Assembly: GCA_015486895.1 (NCBI GenBank)
Contig: WFQT01000004.1
Span: forward strand, 1-10,165
Length of the DNA: 10,165 nt
Origin: Anaerolineae bacterium
GTDB lineage: Bacteria; Chloroflexota; Anaerolineae; JAADDB01
Reading direction: 5' to 3'
How positions within the stretch are numbered: position 1 is the first letter of the stretch; every line of letters starts with the position of its first letter. The translations under genes and the position numbers were made by a program. This document shows positions 1 through 7,500 of this stretch, one piece after another. The notes beneath the pieces are model-generated. The model saw nothing but the letters and a program-made list of their open reading frames with translations. It was not told the origin of the DNA and did not search any database.

Positions 1-23
1 ATACTGAGGGCTATAGCAGGCTG

Positions 24-1601
24 ATGCTCAGGCAGATTGAATATCAATTAGGCAACTCAAACAGAATCATTGCCACTCTCAGCAGGGGCTTACTCCTGCT
101 GCTTGTAGCATTATTCATCGGCACTTACATTGGTTTTTTGGGCCCTTTGTACGCTACCCTACTGGCAGTGATTATCATCATTGTTCTGGCGATGCTGCGC
201 AGTATTTGGTGGAGTATGCTGGCAACGATCGCCATCATCTACTTACTTCCATTTGCCACCCTTCCGTTCAAAGTCGGCTTCACGCCTACCTTCTTAGACA
301 TCACCTTGTTGGCGCTATTTTTCATTTGGCTTTTGGGCTATGTGCGGCGCCGGGAAGACCGCTTTCTGGTTACACCGGTGGGCGGGTTTGTAGCATTATT
401 CATTGCCCTCTCCTTGCTCTCTTTCGCTATTGGCATTACCCGCACCCACCCCACAGCCAATGCCATACGCCACTACGTGGAACTTCTTCTCTCCATCGCT
501 ATCTTTTTCCTGGCTTTGAACGTGGGGCAACGGCGCCATGACCTGATCCGGCTAACACAATGGCTTATCTGGGCCGGAGGAGGGACAGCAGCCATCGCAA
601 CCTTGTTCTATCTCCAGCCCATCTCCTGGACTGTCAAAATTCTAAACGCGTTGAGCCGCGTGGGCTATCCCGGCGGTATGGGGGCATTGCGCTGGATCGA
701 GGATAATCCCCATAATCCCATGCGCGCCATCGGCACCGCTGTAGACCCAAACGTCTTAGGCGGCATGATGGTCTTTGCTGTTGGCCTGCTCGCGCCGCAA
801 TTAGCCTCACGCGCCCCTATCATTCGTCGTCGCTGGGCACTACTCTTATTGCTGATAGACCTCTCTGCCCTATACCTAACTTATTCCCGCAGCGCCCTAT
901 TAGGCATCACCGCGGCATTAATCCTATTGGCCTTATTGCGTTATCGCCGACTCTTAGTATACATCGGCGGCGGCACGGCATTGCTCATGTTGCTACCGGC
1001 CGCCAAATCGTACGTTAACCGCCTCCTGGAAGGGCTCCATGGGCAAGACCGAGCCACGAAAATGCGTTTCGGCGAGTACAAAGATGCATTGATGCTCATT
1101 CATCACTACCCATGGCTTGGCGTCGGCTTCACCGGTTCGCCGGACATCGAGCTATACGTGGGCGTTTCCAATGTCTACCTGCTCATCGCTGAAGAAATGG
1201 GGCTTATTGGTTTGGCTGTTTTCCTTTTAGCCGTTACCACCTTTTTCATCTACCTACTCCGCGCCTGGTATTTATACCATCCTGACCCGGCATTAGAGTC
1301 CCTCATCTTAGGTTACGGGGGAGCCATCGCTGGGGTGTTAGTATGCGGGCTGTTCGACCATTATCTATTCAATCTGGTCTATCCGCACATGGCAGCCATT
1401 TTCTGGCTGTATATCGGAGCGGGCAGCGCCGTGGCTTTCCAAATCCGGCACAACTTCCGTAATCCAGAGCCCAACAGCGATTGGGTAATACCACAGCCCG
1501 CTATGATTGGGACGTCCGGAGGAACCGGCAAGCCACAATTTACTCCAGACAACAGCACCGGTATTGCTGACTTTATCATCGAGCGTTTTCTAACACCATG
1601 A
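24..1601 (+). CDS. O-antigen ligase / Wzy-family polytopic membrane protein
   Basis: Predicted 525-residue inner-membrane protein of the O-antigen ligase/polymerase (Wzy_C, WaaL-like) superfamily, which joins or polymerises lipid-linked glycans on the outer face of the membrane. About ten to twelve hydrophobic segments are visible (for example near residues 22-40, 44-58, 64-80, 90-106, 120-138, 150-166, 271-287, 290-305, 310-325, 392-412, 428-443 and 455-473). Family-like motifs are TYSRSALLG (286-294), HYPWLGVGF (361-369, in the large periplasmic loop), SNVYLLIAEEMGLIG (382-396) and FDHYLF (444-449). A hydrophilic ~50-residue tail follows the last membrane segment. The ATG at 24 has only a weak AGG ahead of it. 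The frame is open back to base 1, so the true start may lie outside the window. Frame 1 instead ends at a TGA (22-24) overlapping this ATG, which could be the end of an upstream gene. Whether it is a ligase or a polymerase cannot be decided from sequence alone. Confidence 0.85.
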   Translation: MLRQIEYQLGNSNRIIATLSRGLLLLLVALFIGTYIGFLGPLYATLLAVIIIIVLAMLRSIWWSMLATIAIIYLLPFATLPFKVGFTPTFLDITLLALFFIWLLGYVRRREDRFLVTPVGGFVALFIALSLLSFAIGITRTHPTANAIRHYVELLLSIAIFFLALNVGQRRHDLIRLTQWLIWAGGGTAAIATLFYLQPISWTVKILNALSRVGYPGGMGALRWIEDNPHNPMRAIGTAVDPNVLGGMMVFAVGLLAPQLASRAPIIRRRWALLLLLIDLSALYLTYSRSALLGITAALILLALLRYRRLLVYIGGGTALLMLLPAAKSYVNRLLEGLHGQDRATKMRFGEYKDALMLIHHYPWLGVGFTGSPDIELYVGVSNVYLLIAEEMGLIGLAVFLLAVTTFFIYLLRAWYLYHPDPALESLILGYGGAIAGVLVCGLFDHYLFNLVYPHMAAIFWLYIGAGSAVAFQIRHNFRNPEPNSDWVIPQPAMIGTSGGTGKPQFTPDNSTGIADFIIERFLTP

Positions 1602-1608
1602 GAAAAAA

Positions 1609-3177
1609 ATGAACGATATCGGACATCCTTTGAGACTTCTTTATATTGAAGATAACCAAGATGATGTGATCTTGGGCTTGCGCACCTTGACCAAGAACGG
1701 CTTTCAAATTGAGGCAACCGTCGCCCACAACCAGGCAGAATTTGAGAAGGCTGTCGCCGAAACGCAGTTTGATATTGTTCTCAGCGACTACTACCTGCCT
1801 GATCTCAACGGCTTAACGGCATTGGAGTACTTGCGAGAGAAACAGAAATCGCCTCCGCCTTTTATCCTGGTGACAGGTACGGGCAATGAAGCAATCGCTA
1901 GCCAGGCTATCTCAATGGGCGCCGATGACTACGTTGTCAAAGAGTACTTGAAGCAGCAACTGCCAAAAGCGGTTAAGAATGCACTTTCACGCGTCCAAAG
2001 AGATCAGGAACGGCAACAGTTGTTACGTCTGCTGCGACAATCAGAGGAACGGTACCGGACACTGGTAGAATCTGCATTGGATGGCATTATCGTTGTCCAA
2101 AACAACCATATCGTTTTCGCCAACCCTGCCTTTTTACGGCTCGTCTGTTTCTCCTCCCTTCAGGAGCTTTCTGCTCAGGATTACGATGCTTTGATCACTC
2201 AGGAGGAAACAGGAAAAAGCGATCAACGCTATGATAGACCTTACCACTCTCTGAAGTGTGCTGACAACACCAAGAAATGGATTGAAATCGTGACGACAGA
2301 CTTTACATGGCAAGGACAACAGGCTAAACTTGTCCAGGTGCGCGATGTCACTAGACGCCGCTTGGCAGAAGAACAAGCTCAACGTATGAATGAGACCTTG
2401 CGCCAGATGAACGCGTCTCTCCAGGCATCATTGCTGAGATTAGAACAGACAAAGAACGAGCTGGCCAAGGCTCTCGAATTCAACGATCGTATGCTACAAA
2501 ATATTTCCCACGAATTACGCACGCCGCTGACCCACATTAAAGGTTACACGGAAATACTCTTAGAAGGTATTATGGGCGAGATTAGCGACGAGCAACGAGA
2601 AGCATTGCAGATTATCAACGAAAAAGCAGATACTCTCAACCGGCAAATCAATCAAATTCTAACTTTGCAAACTCTCAATGCTGAAGACTTTGAGCTCCGC
2701 CCTATAGACCTGGAGCTGTTAGTACGTTCTGTAATCCAGGACTTTCAACCCACGGCCCAAAAACACAATATCACTTTTCAACTCCACATAGCGGAGGATG
2801 ATATCCTTTATTGCTCAGGCGACGAAGAGCGGCTACAAGAAAGCTTGAACAACATCATTGACAATGCCATCAAGTTCAGCCCTGAAGGTGGTATCGTCAC
2901 GGTGCAGTTACGCAGTGTCGAGAGTGATTTCTTATGGCTGACTATTTCCGACCAGGGCATTGGTGTTCCAACCGATCAACTGGAACGCATTTTCGACCGC
3001 TTTTACCAGGTCGATAGCAGCATGAGCCGCCGCTTCCGCGGTTTTGGAGTTGGCTTAGCATTGGCCAAGCAAATTATTGAGGGCCACGGAGGACGCATCT
3101 GGGCAGAGAGTACGAATATTCCGGGAGAAGGTACGGCCATCCAAATTATGTTACCAGCGTTAAAGGAAGTTCGCTAA
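1609..3177 (+). CDS. Hybrid sensor histidine kinase (REC-PAS-HisKA-HATPase_c)
   Basis: A 522-residue soluble kinase with no membrane segments, so a cytoplasmic sensor. Domain order is: receiver (about 8-125; acidic pocket E14/D15, phosphoacceptor D60 in VLSDYYLPDLNG, T89, K111), PAS (about 147-250, opening SEERYRTLVESALDGIIVV), a coiled-coil linker (about 250-295), HisKA with SHELRTPL (phosphorylated H301), and HATPase_c with N box NNIIDNAIKFS (414-424), G1 DQGIGV (448-453), F box IFDRFYQ (461-467) and G2 GFGVGLALAK (478-487). All catalytic positions look intact. The receiver is at the N terminus, an arrangement common in kinases that are themselves controlled by phosphorylation. The gene starts 7 bp after the membrane protein stop, with no good Shine-Dalgarno, so translation probably depends on the preceding gene. 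Its stop overlaps the next gene's start. The signal sensed by the PAS domain is unknown. Confidence 0.93.
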   Translation: MNDIGHPLRLLYIEDNQDDVILGLRTLTKNGFQIEATVAHNQAEFEKAVAETQFDIVLSDYYLPDLNGLTALEYLREKQKSPPPFILVTGTGNEAIASQAISMGADDYVVKEYLKQQLPKAVKNALSRVQRDQERQQLLRLLRQSEERYRTLVESALDGIIVVQNNHIVFANPAFLRLVCFSSLQELSAQDYDALITQEETGKSDQRYDRPYHSLKCADNTKKWIEIVTTDFTWQGQQAKLVQVRDVTRRRLAEEQAQRMNETLRQMNASLQASLLRLEQTKNELAKALEFNDRMLQNISHELRTPLTHIKGYTEILLEGIMGEISDEQREALQIINEKADTLNRQINQILTLQTLNAEDFELRPIDLELLVRSVIQDFQPTAQKHNITFQLHIAEDDILYCSGDEERLQESLNNIIDNAIKFSPEGGIVTVQLRSVESDFLWLTISDQGIGVPTDQLERIFDRFYQVDSSMSRRFRGFGVGLALAKQIIEGHGGRIWAESTNIPGEGTAIQIMLPALKEVR

Positions 3178-3560
3178 TGGCAAATGAGAAAATCCTGATT
3201 ATCGACGATGATCCGCTAGTCATACGATTAGCAGAACTCATCATAAAAAACATAAACTTACAACCGTTATCGGCGCTCAAAGGTGAAGATGGCATTGAGG
3301 TTGCCATAAAAGAACGGCCAGCGTTAATCATCTTAGACCTGATGATGCCGGAAATGAACGGCTGGGAGACCCTATCACAAATTCGCAAGACGGAATGCAT
3401 CCAGGACACGCCTGTCATTATCCTAACGGCGCGAGTTGGCGCCACAGGTGATCTCATCGGCACCCAGAACAAACCTCACTACGAGGCTTTCCTCCCCAAG
3501 CCGTTCAGCATGCAAGAGATGCGCGACAAGATCAACGAAATCCTGAACCGAGCTCCGTAA
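3177..3560 (+). CDS. Stand-alone response regulator receiver (CheY-like)
   Basis: A 127-residue single receiver domain with no output domain. Conserved residues are visible: acidic triad D10-D12 (IIDDDP), phosphoacceptor D54 in ILDLMMPEMNG, T84 in ILTAR and K108 in the LPKPFS motif. Its ATG shares one base with the kinase stop codon (TAATG at 3175-3179), and AGGAAG lies at 3164-3169, seven bases before the start. It is therefore almost certainly co-translated with the kinase and is its likely phosphotransfer partner. With no DNA-binding or enzymatic domain, it probably works by protein contact or as a phosphorelay intermediate. It is the last gene on this strand before a repeat-rich convergent gap. 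The specific target cannot be named from the sequence. Confidence 0.93.
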   Translation: MANEKILIIDDDPLVIRLAELIIKNINLQPLSALKGEDGIEVAIKERPALIILDLMMPEMNGWETLSQIRKTECIQDTPVIILTARVGATGDLIGTQNKPHYEAFLPKPFSMQEMRDKINEILNRAP

Positions 3561-3629
3561 AGATGAAAGCTGTACATCTTCTCAATAAGTATTGCAAAAA
3601 GCTTTACGTCGGCAGAGAAATCGGAAGAA

Positions 3630-3655
3630 CTTTGCGTCTTATGCACCTTGGCGTC
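3630..3655. repeat. TTTGCGTC-type degenerate word repeat
   Basis: The stretch reads CTTTGCGTC, then TTATGCACC, then TTGGCGTC. These are short related words resembling the dispersed CTTTGCGTC-TTTGCG intergenic repeats of several environmental bacteria. Only one degenerate copy is present in the window, so the assignment rests on resemblance. Confidence 0.35.
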
Positions 3656-3671
3656 AAAGCCAGCGCCCAGT

Positions 3672-3718
3672 TTCGGAGCAGTCGCCATGGGCGGTTGCAC
3701 ACCGCACAACGATGAAAA
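3672..3718. repeat. 47-bp direct repeat, copy 1
   Basis: Begins TTCGGAGCAGTCGCC and ends CAACGATGAAAA. It matches 3815-3861 over 47 bp with one difference (GCGGTTG here, GCGATTG there). Internally it can fold: GCAGTCGCC (3678-3686) against GGCGGTTGC (3690-3698) around an ATG loop, or GCGGT (3691-3695) against ACCGC (3701-3705). Confidence 0.9.
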
Positions 3719-3720
3719 TA

Positions 3721-3811
3721 AGAACGCTGATCGCGCTGATCCTACAGATTAACGCAGATAATTTTTTAGGAATCTGCGGAAATCAGCGTTCATCTGCGTC
3801 ATCAGCGTTCT
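3721..3811. repeat. Imperfect ~90-bp palindrome of 10-bp ACGCNGAT units (family A, copy 1)
   Basis: The outermost arms AGAACGCTGAT (3721-3731) and ATCAGCGTTCT (3801-3811) are perfect inverse complements of 11 bp. Inside them, each arm is a run of ~10-bp units of the form NNACGC(A/T)GAT, so the two arms pair imperfectly along their whole length around an AT-rich centre (about 3760-3768). The palindrome sits almost exactly between the two 47-bp direct repeats, with 2-3 bp to spare on each side. Confidence 0.85.
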
Positions 3812-3814
3812 ATC

Positions 3815-3861
3815 TTCGGAGCAGTCGCCATGGGCGATTGCACACCGCACAACGATGAAAA
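3815..3861. repeat. 47-bp direct repeat, copy 2
   Basis: Second copy of the element at 3672-3718, differing at one base. In this copy GCAGTCGCC (3821-3829) and GGCGATTGC (3833-3841) form a 9-bp stem with a single G-T position around an ATG loop, a better hairpin than in copy 1. Confidence 0.9.
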
Positions 3862-3867
3862 AGCTGT

Positions 3868-3899
3868 CCGTGCCTTTCTGTGCTTTTCTGTGGCTATTT
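3868..3899. repeat. CTGTG word repeat (family B, half-element)
   Basis: Successive words CCGTGCC, TTTCTGTGC and TTTTCTGTGGC form a degenerate tandem. The segment TGTGCTTTTCTGTGGCT resembles CATGCTATTCTGTGGCT at 9285-9301 with three differences, and both are followed by CTATTT and a short AAA-containing tail. It lies just downstream of the ackA stop. Confidence 0.55.
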
Positions 3900-3918
3900 A
3901 CAAAACAGCACTATCTGC

Positions 3919-5121
3919 TCATTGCAGCACTGCCTGAGTCTGTAAAGCGATCTCCATTTCTTCGTTAGTAGGAATAACTAGTACTTTCACAGGACTATGG
4001 GCGGCCTGAATCTCGGCAATGCCGGGCCCAGGAGCATTGTTGCGGGCGGTATCCAGCACGACGCCTAAATGTTCCAGCCCCGCGCAGGATTGTGCCCGCA
4101 CATAGGAGCTGTTTTCACCCACCCCGGCAGTAAATACCAGGGCTTCCACTTGTCCTAACACTGCCATATAGGCACCGATATATTTCTTAACACGGTAAGT
4201 GTACATCTCCAAAGCCAGTTGTGCTTGCTTATCTCCTTGTTGGCACAACATCTCGATGTCCCGCACATCGCTGTGGCCGCTGATGCCCAGCAGCCCGCTT
4301 TGCTTGTTGAGTAAATGATCGATCTCGGCAAAGGACATGTTCAGCCGGGTGCCCAAGAAAAAGACAATAGCAGGGTCAATATCACCACTACGGGTGCCCA
4401 TCATCAAGCCGGGCAAAGGGCTGAACCCCATGGAAGTATCTACCGACTTCCCTCCACGAACGGCAGTGATGCTGCAACCATTTCCTAAGTGGGCCGTAAT
4501 GAGATTGATATCGGTCAACGGCTTCCCTAAGTGCCGGGCAGCGGCTTTGCTCACATAGAGGTGGGAGGTACCATGGAAGCCATAAACTCGAATGCCATGG
4601 GTCCGGTACAAATTGTTGGGAATAGCATAACGATAAGCGGCCGGGGGCAAGGTGTGGTGAAAAGCAGTATCGAACACAGCCACCTGTACGGCTCTGGGGA
4701 AAATCTTCATGGCCACCTCAATCCCCTCGAGATTGGCGGGGTTATGTAGAGGAGCCAACGGAATTAGCTTGCGCACGACCGACAGGACCGTCTCGTTGAT
4801 CACAGTCGTGCGGCTAAAACGCTCTCCGCCGTGTACGACCCGATGTCCCACGGCGTCAATTTCATCCGCACTGGCGATAACGCCCACCTCCGGATCCATC
4901 AGTAATTCCGCTACTCGTGTTAAACCCGCCTGATGATCAGGGAAAGGGCGATCTTCGCTCAGTTCTTGATTCTGACCATGGTCCAGGCGCTTATGAGTGA
5001 TATGCCCCATGGATAGGCCAATTCGTTCTACCAGGCCAATAGTCAGCACCCGGCGCTGGTCCATATCGAAAAGCTGGTATTTAATGGAGGAGCTACCTGA
5101 ATTAACCACCAGTATCTTCAT
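3919..5121 (-). CDS. ackA: Acetate kinase
   Basis: ATP + acetate to ADP + acetyl phosphate. In catabolism it runs towards ATP, the last step of acetate fermentation in the cytoplasm. The full-length ~400-residue protein of the ASKHA fold opens with the signature KILVVNSGSSS. Conserved residues, numbered from the first possible Met (5124), are N8, R95 (GHRVVHGG), H127, D152 (FDTAFH), H184 (GFHGTSH), R245 (GTRSGDIDP) and E388/E389 (PTNEEM). Nothing is missing. Two ATGs are adjacent. The first (5122-5124) overlaps the pta stop as TAATG. The second (5119-5121) is preferred because GAGG (complement of 5127-5130) lies 5 bases ahead of it but only 2 ahead of the first, and the family normally begins MKILV. 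It is the second gene of a pta-ackA operon and is probably translationally coupled to pta. Confidence 0.97.
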   Translation of the reverse strand: MKILVVNSGSSSIKYQLFDMDQRRVLTIGLVERIGLSMGHITHKRLDHGQNQELSEDRPFPDHQAGLTRVAELLMDPEVGVIASADEIDAVGHRVVHGGERFSRTTVINETVLSVVRKLIPLAPLHNPANLEGIEVAMKIFPRAVQVAVFDTAFHHTLPPAAYRYAIPNNLYRTHGIRVYGFHGTSHLYVSKAAARHLGKPLTDINLITAHLGNGCSITAVRGGKSVDTSMGFSPLPGLMMGTRSGDIDPAIVFFLGTRLNMSFAEIDHLLNKQSGLLGISGHSDVRDIEMLCQQGDKQAQLALEMYTYRVKKYIGAYMAVLGQVEALVFTAGVGENSSYVRAQSCAGLEHLGVVLDTARNNAPGPGIAEIQAAHSPVKVLVIPTNEEMEIALQTQAVLQ

Positions 5122-5123
5122 CA

Positions 5124-7241
5124 TTACCTCGTTAAGGGGGACGTGTCGTATTGGGCCTGAACAGCAGTGATAGCGATCGTGTTAATTACATCTTCCACAG
5201 TACAGCCCCGGCTAAGATCGTTGACCGGCTTCTTTAATCCCTGCAGCACCGGGCCAATGGCAATGGCTCCCGTTTCCCGCTGCACAGCTTTGTAAGTATT
5301 GTTACCCGTATTAAGATCGGGGAAAATGAGCACTGTAGCATGTCCTGCCACTTTAGAGCCAGGCATCTTACTGCGCCCCACCGCCTCATCCACGGCCGCA
5401 TCGTATTGAATCGGGCCTTCAATGGGCAAATCGGGACGCCGTTGTTGCGCCAGCAAGGTGGCCTTTCGCACTCGCTCTACCTCTTCACCATGTCCTGAGG
5501 CGCCTGAAGAGTAAGACAACATAGCTATTTTGGGCTTAATATCGAACACCTTGGCCGTCTCCGCCGAGGCAATGGCAATTTCCGCCAACTGCTCAGCCGT
5601 GGGCTTGGGATTCACAGCGCAATCACCATACACCAACACCCGATCTGCCAAGCACATGAAGAAAACCGAGGAGACAATGGAATAGCCAGGCTTGGTTTTA
5701 ATGAACTCGAAGGCAGGTCGCAAGGTATGGGCTGTAGTATGGGCAGCGCCGGACACCATACCATCGGCATTTCCTTTATACACCATCATAGTGCCAAAGT
5801 AGGAAATGTCGTGCATGATATCCTCAGCCTGTTCCAGTGTCAGCCCTTTATGCTTACGCAGCTCATAGTAAGTCTGAGCATAATCCGGGAATTTTGGTGA
5901 ATCCAGTGGATTTATAATGGATATTTTTTCAAGCGGGATGTGCAGGCCTAAACGCTTGATAGCGGCTTTGACCTCCCTCTTATTGCCCAACAAAGTTATG
6001 CCCACGACATCTTGTTCTACCAGCGTTTCGGTGGCCCGCAAGATGCGCTCGTCAGTGCCCTCGGCCAAGACAATTTGCTTCTTGTCGGACTTGGCCCTTT
6101 GGATCAGGTTGTAGAGGAACATACGGGGCGGAATACCACGGGACTCAATGCGACCATATTGTTTAACAAAGGCCGACGTATCCACATACCGGGAGAAAAG
6201 CTCCAAACTCGCTTTGATCTTGGCTTTGTTGTCAGCAGTGATGTAAGAACGAACATGGCCAATAGCAGAAGCAGTCTCAAAAGTTTCGCTATCCACTGCC
6301 AAAATGGGCAAAATACTGGGCAGACCATCCAGCAAGCGCTTCACCGTCGGAGCCGGCTGTTCGCCTGTGGTTAACAGCAAGCCGGCCAGAGAAGGATAAT
6401 TTTGGGATTGATGCGCCTGCAAAGCACTCACGATCACATCGCCCCGGTCTCCGGGCGTGATCAACAAGGCATCATCCCGCAAGCGACCCAGATAATGCTC
6501 CATTTGCATAGCGATGACCATATACGTCCCTACCTGACGATGCAAGCGATCAGAACCATAGAGCACTTTCGCACCCAGATGCTTGCGCACTTCTTCAATA
6601 GTAGGACTGGCCAAGCGTTTATCAGAGGGAATAACCGCTGCAACCGGAGCCTCTGGGGGAAGAACTCGCTGAAGCGCCCGCCGGATATCCTCCACTTTTT
6701 CTGGTGCAGCTCGATTCACCCCAACGCCCGCCAATTGACATCCTTTTTCCTGAAAAGTGTCTACCGCTCTCAAGATGGGGCTTAGAATTTCTTCTATGTT
6801 TGGTTTGGCGCCGCTGGCCAGCAACAGCACAGGGCTGCCCAAGCTTTGTGCTACTTCCACGTTAATATCAAAATCGAAAGGAGCACTAGCAGTAGTGAGA
6901 TCTGAACCGATAATCAAGACGAAATCCGAGCGACGCTCCATCGCTTTGTATTTGGCAATAATGCGGTCCAAAAATTCATCGTAGCGCTTCTGGGCCAACA
7001 AATCAACGGCTTCACTGGCCCGGAAAGCATAAGTATCCTCACACTTAAGGTCCAAATGAAAGTGCGACAGAAGAAGATAAGTATTCTTATCCCTCCCCGC
7101 CGGCGATTCAATGGCAACGAAAGGGCGAAACACACCCACGCGGCGAGTACGGCGCAGGAGTAGATCCATAATGCCCAGAGAAATCAACGATTTCCCGCAG
7201 TGGGGCTCCGTAGTCGTAAGGTAAAGAGAACGCTGTGTCAT
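5124..7241 (-). CDS. pta: Phosphate acetyltransferase, long multidomain form
   Basis: Acetyl-CoA + phosphate to acetyl phosphate + CoA, feeding AckA. The 705-residue length matches the long (E. coli-type, about 714 aa) form. The N-terminal BioD-like P-loop domain (about 1-210) has a Walker-A-like TEPHCGKS (11-18). A DRTGG-type regulatory domain follows (about 215-330, with ITPGDRGDVIVSAL), then the catalytic PTA_PTB domain (about 372-695) with NADGMVSGAAHTTA (491-504), SYSSGASGHGEEVERV (577-592) and FPDLNTGNNTYKAVQR (640-655). It starts at ATG 7241 behind a strong AGGAGGT. Its TAA shares a base with the first ackA ATG. In the long forms the N-terminal regions mediate allosteric control and oligomerisation. 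Regulation here is probably from the long leader upstream (see the promoter at 7534-7561). No frameshift or missing motif was seen. Confidence 0.97.
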   Translation of the reverse strand: MTQRSLYLTTTEPHCGKSLISLGIMDLLLRRTRRVGVFRPFVAIESPAGRDKNTYLLLSHFHLDLKCEDTYAFRASEAVDLLAQKRYDEFLDRIIAKYKAMERRSDFVLIIGSDLTTASAPFDFDINVEVAQSLGSPVLLLASGAKPNIEEILSPILRAVDTFQEKGCQLAGVGVNRAAPEKVEDIRRALQRVLPPEAPVAAVIPSDKRLASPTIEEVRKHLGAKVLYGSDRLHRQVGTYMVIAMQMEHYLGRLRDDALLITPGDRGDVIVSALQAHQSQNYPSLAGLLLTTGEQPAPTVKRLLDGLPSILPILAVDSETFETASAIGHVRSYITADNKAKIKASLELFSRYVDTSAFVKQYGRIESRGIPPRMFLYNLIQRAKSDKKQIVLAEGTDERILRATETLVEQDVVGITLLGNKREVKAAIKRLGLHIPLEKISIINPLDSPKFPDYAQTYYELRKHKGLTLEQAEDIMHDISYFGTMMVYKGNADGMVSGAAHTTAHTLRPAFEFIKTKPGYSIVSSVFFMCLADRVLVYGDCAVNPKPTAEQLAEIAIASAETAKVFDIKPKIAMLSYSSGASGHGEEVERVRKATLLAQQRRPDLPIEGPIQYDAAVDEAVGRSKMPGSKVAGHATVLIFPDLNTGNNTYKAVQRETGAIAIGPVLQGLKKPVNDLSRGCTVEDVINTIAITAVQAQYDTSPLTR

Positions 7242-7247
7242 GAAATA

Positions 7248-7254
7248 CCTCCTA
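7248..7254 (-). promoter_or_regulatory. Strong Shine-Dalgarno of pta
   Basis: On the minus strand AGGAGGT lies six bases before the ATG at 7241. This near-perfect anti-16S match fixes the pta start. Confidence 0.9.
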
Positions 7255-7260
7255 TAGTAT

Positions 7261-7280
7261 GCTACTAATGTCTAAGTAGC
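7261..7280. promoter_or_regulatory. GCTACT/AGTAGC inverted repeat just upstream of pta
   Basis: GCTACT (7261-7266) and AGTAGC (7275-7280) are perfect 6-bp inverse complements with an 8-bp centre, ending six bases before the pta Shine-Dalgarno. It could be a small leader hairpin close to the ribosome site or an operator, or it could be chance. Confidence 0.3.
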
Positions 7281-7399
7281 CCTTTAATTGTCATGGGAAA
7301 GTGTTTTCAGGTCTCGGCAGGGTTCACAAGACCAGACAGCACTAACTCAGTACAATCGATTCCATCCGTCTTGGTTACTACTCAGCCTCCCCAACAATT

Positions 7400-7500
7400 A
7401 GACGCTGATGACGCTGATACATGCTGATTTTCGCTGATCGTTTCTGGTTTATTTGCTTTATCTGCGAGTATCAGCGTGAAATCTGCGGTATCTGCGTTCT
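7400..7500. repeat. Imperfect ~100-bp palindrome of ACGCNGAT units (family A, copy 2)
   Basis: The left arm (7400-7440) has four ~10-bp units ending GCTGAT. The right arm (7459-7500) has four units of the form ATCTGCGNNT or ATCAGCGTGA, ending TCTGCGTTCT. The inverse complement of the right arm aligns with the left arm unit by unit, with A/T exchanges at the variable position, around a T-rich centre. It is the same family as 3721-3811, here without flanking 47-bp repeats. If the promoter at 7534-7561 is real, it would be transcribed as part of the pta leader. Confidence 0.8.

Larger units (their letters stand above)
3561..3918. other. Intergenic repeat mosaic between convergent genes
   Basis: This 358-bp gap lies between the 3' ends of the receiver gene and ackA. 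I see no credible gene. It is built from at least four kinds of degenerate repeat placed end to end: a TTTGCGTC-type word (3630-3655), a 47-bp repeat (3672-3718), a large imperfect palindrome of ~10-bp ACGCNGAT units (3721-3811), a second 47-bp copy (3815-3861) and a CTGTG word stretch (3868-3899). No classical GC-rich stem plus T-run terminator was found. Weak stems are AAGATG/CATCTT (3560-3580, no T-run) and, for the minus strand, a CAGCA/TGCTG stem just after ackA followed by TTTT. Confidence 0.75.

Noticed and set aside
1..24. Possible end of an upstream gene (frame 1, ATA ... GGC TGA)
   Set aside because: Seven open codons before a stop that overlaps the next ATG are suggestive but far too short to support a feature, and the membrane-protein frame is also open to base 1.
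3560..3580. AAGATG/CATCTT stem after the receiver gene as a terminator
   Set aside because: The stem is AT-rich, the loop is nine bases and no T-run follows.
3721..3811. CRISPR-like appearance of repeated ~10-bp units
   Set aside because: The units are contiguous, degenerate and inverted around a centre, with no spacers of constant length and no cas genes.
3592..3858. 88-codon plus-strand frame in the convergent gap
   Set aside because: It consists almost entirely of the two 47-bp repeats and the palindrome, and lacks any protein motif.
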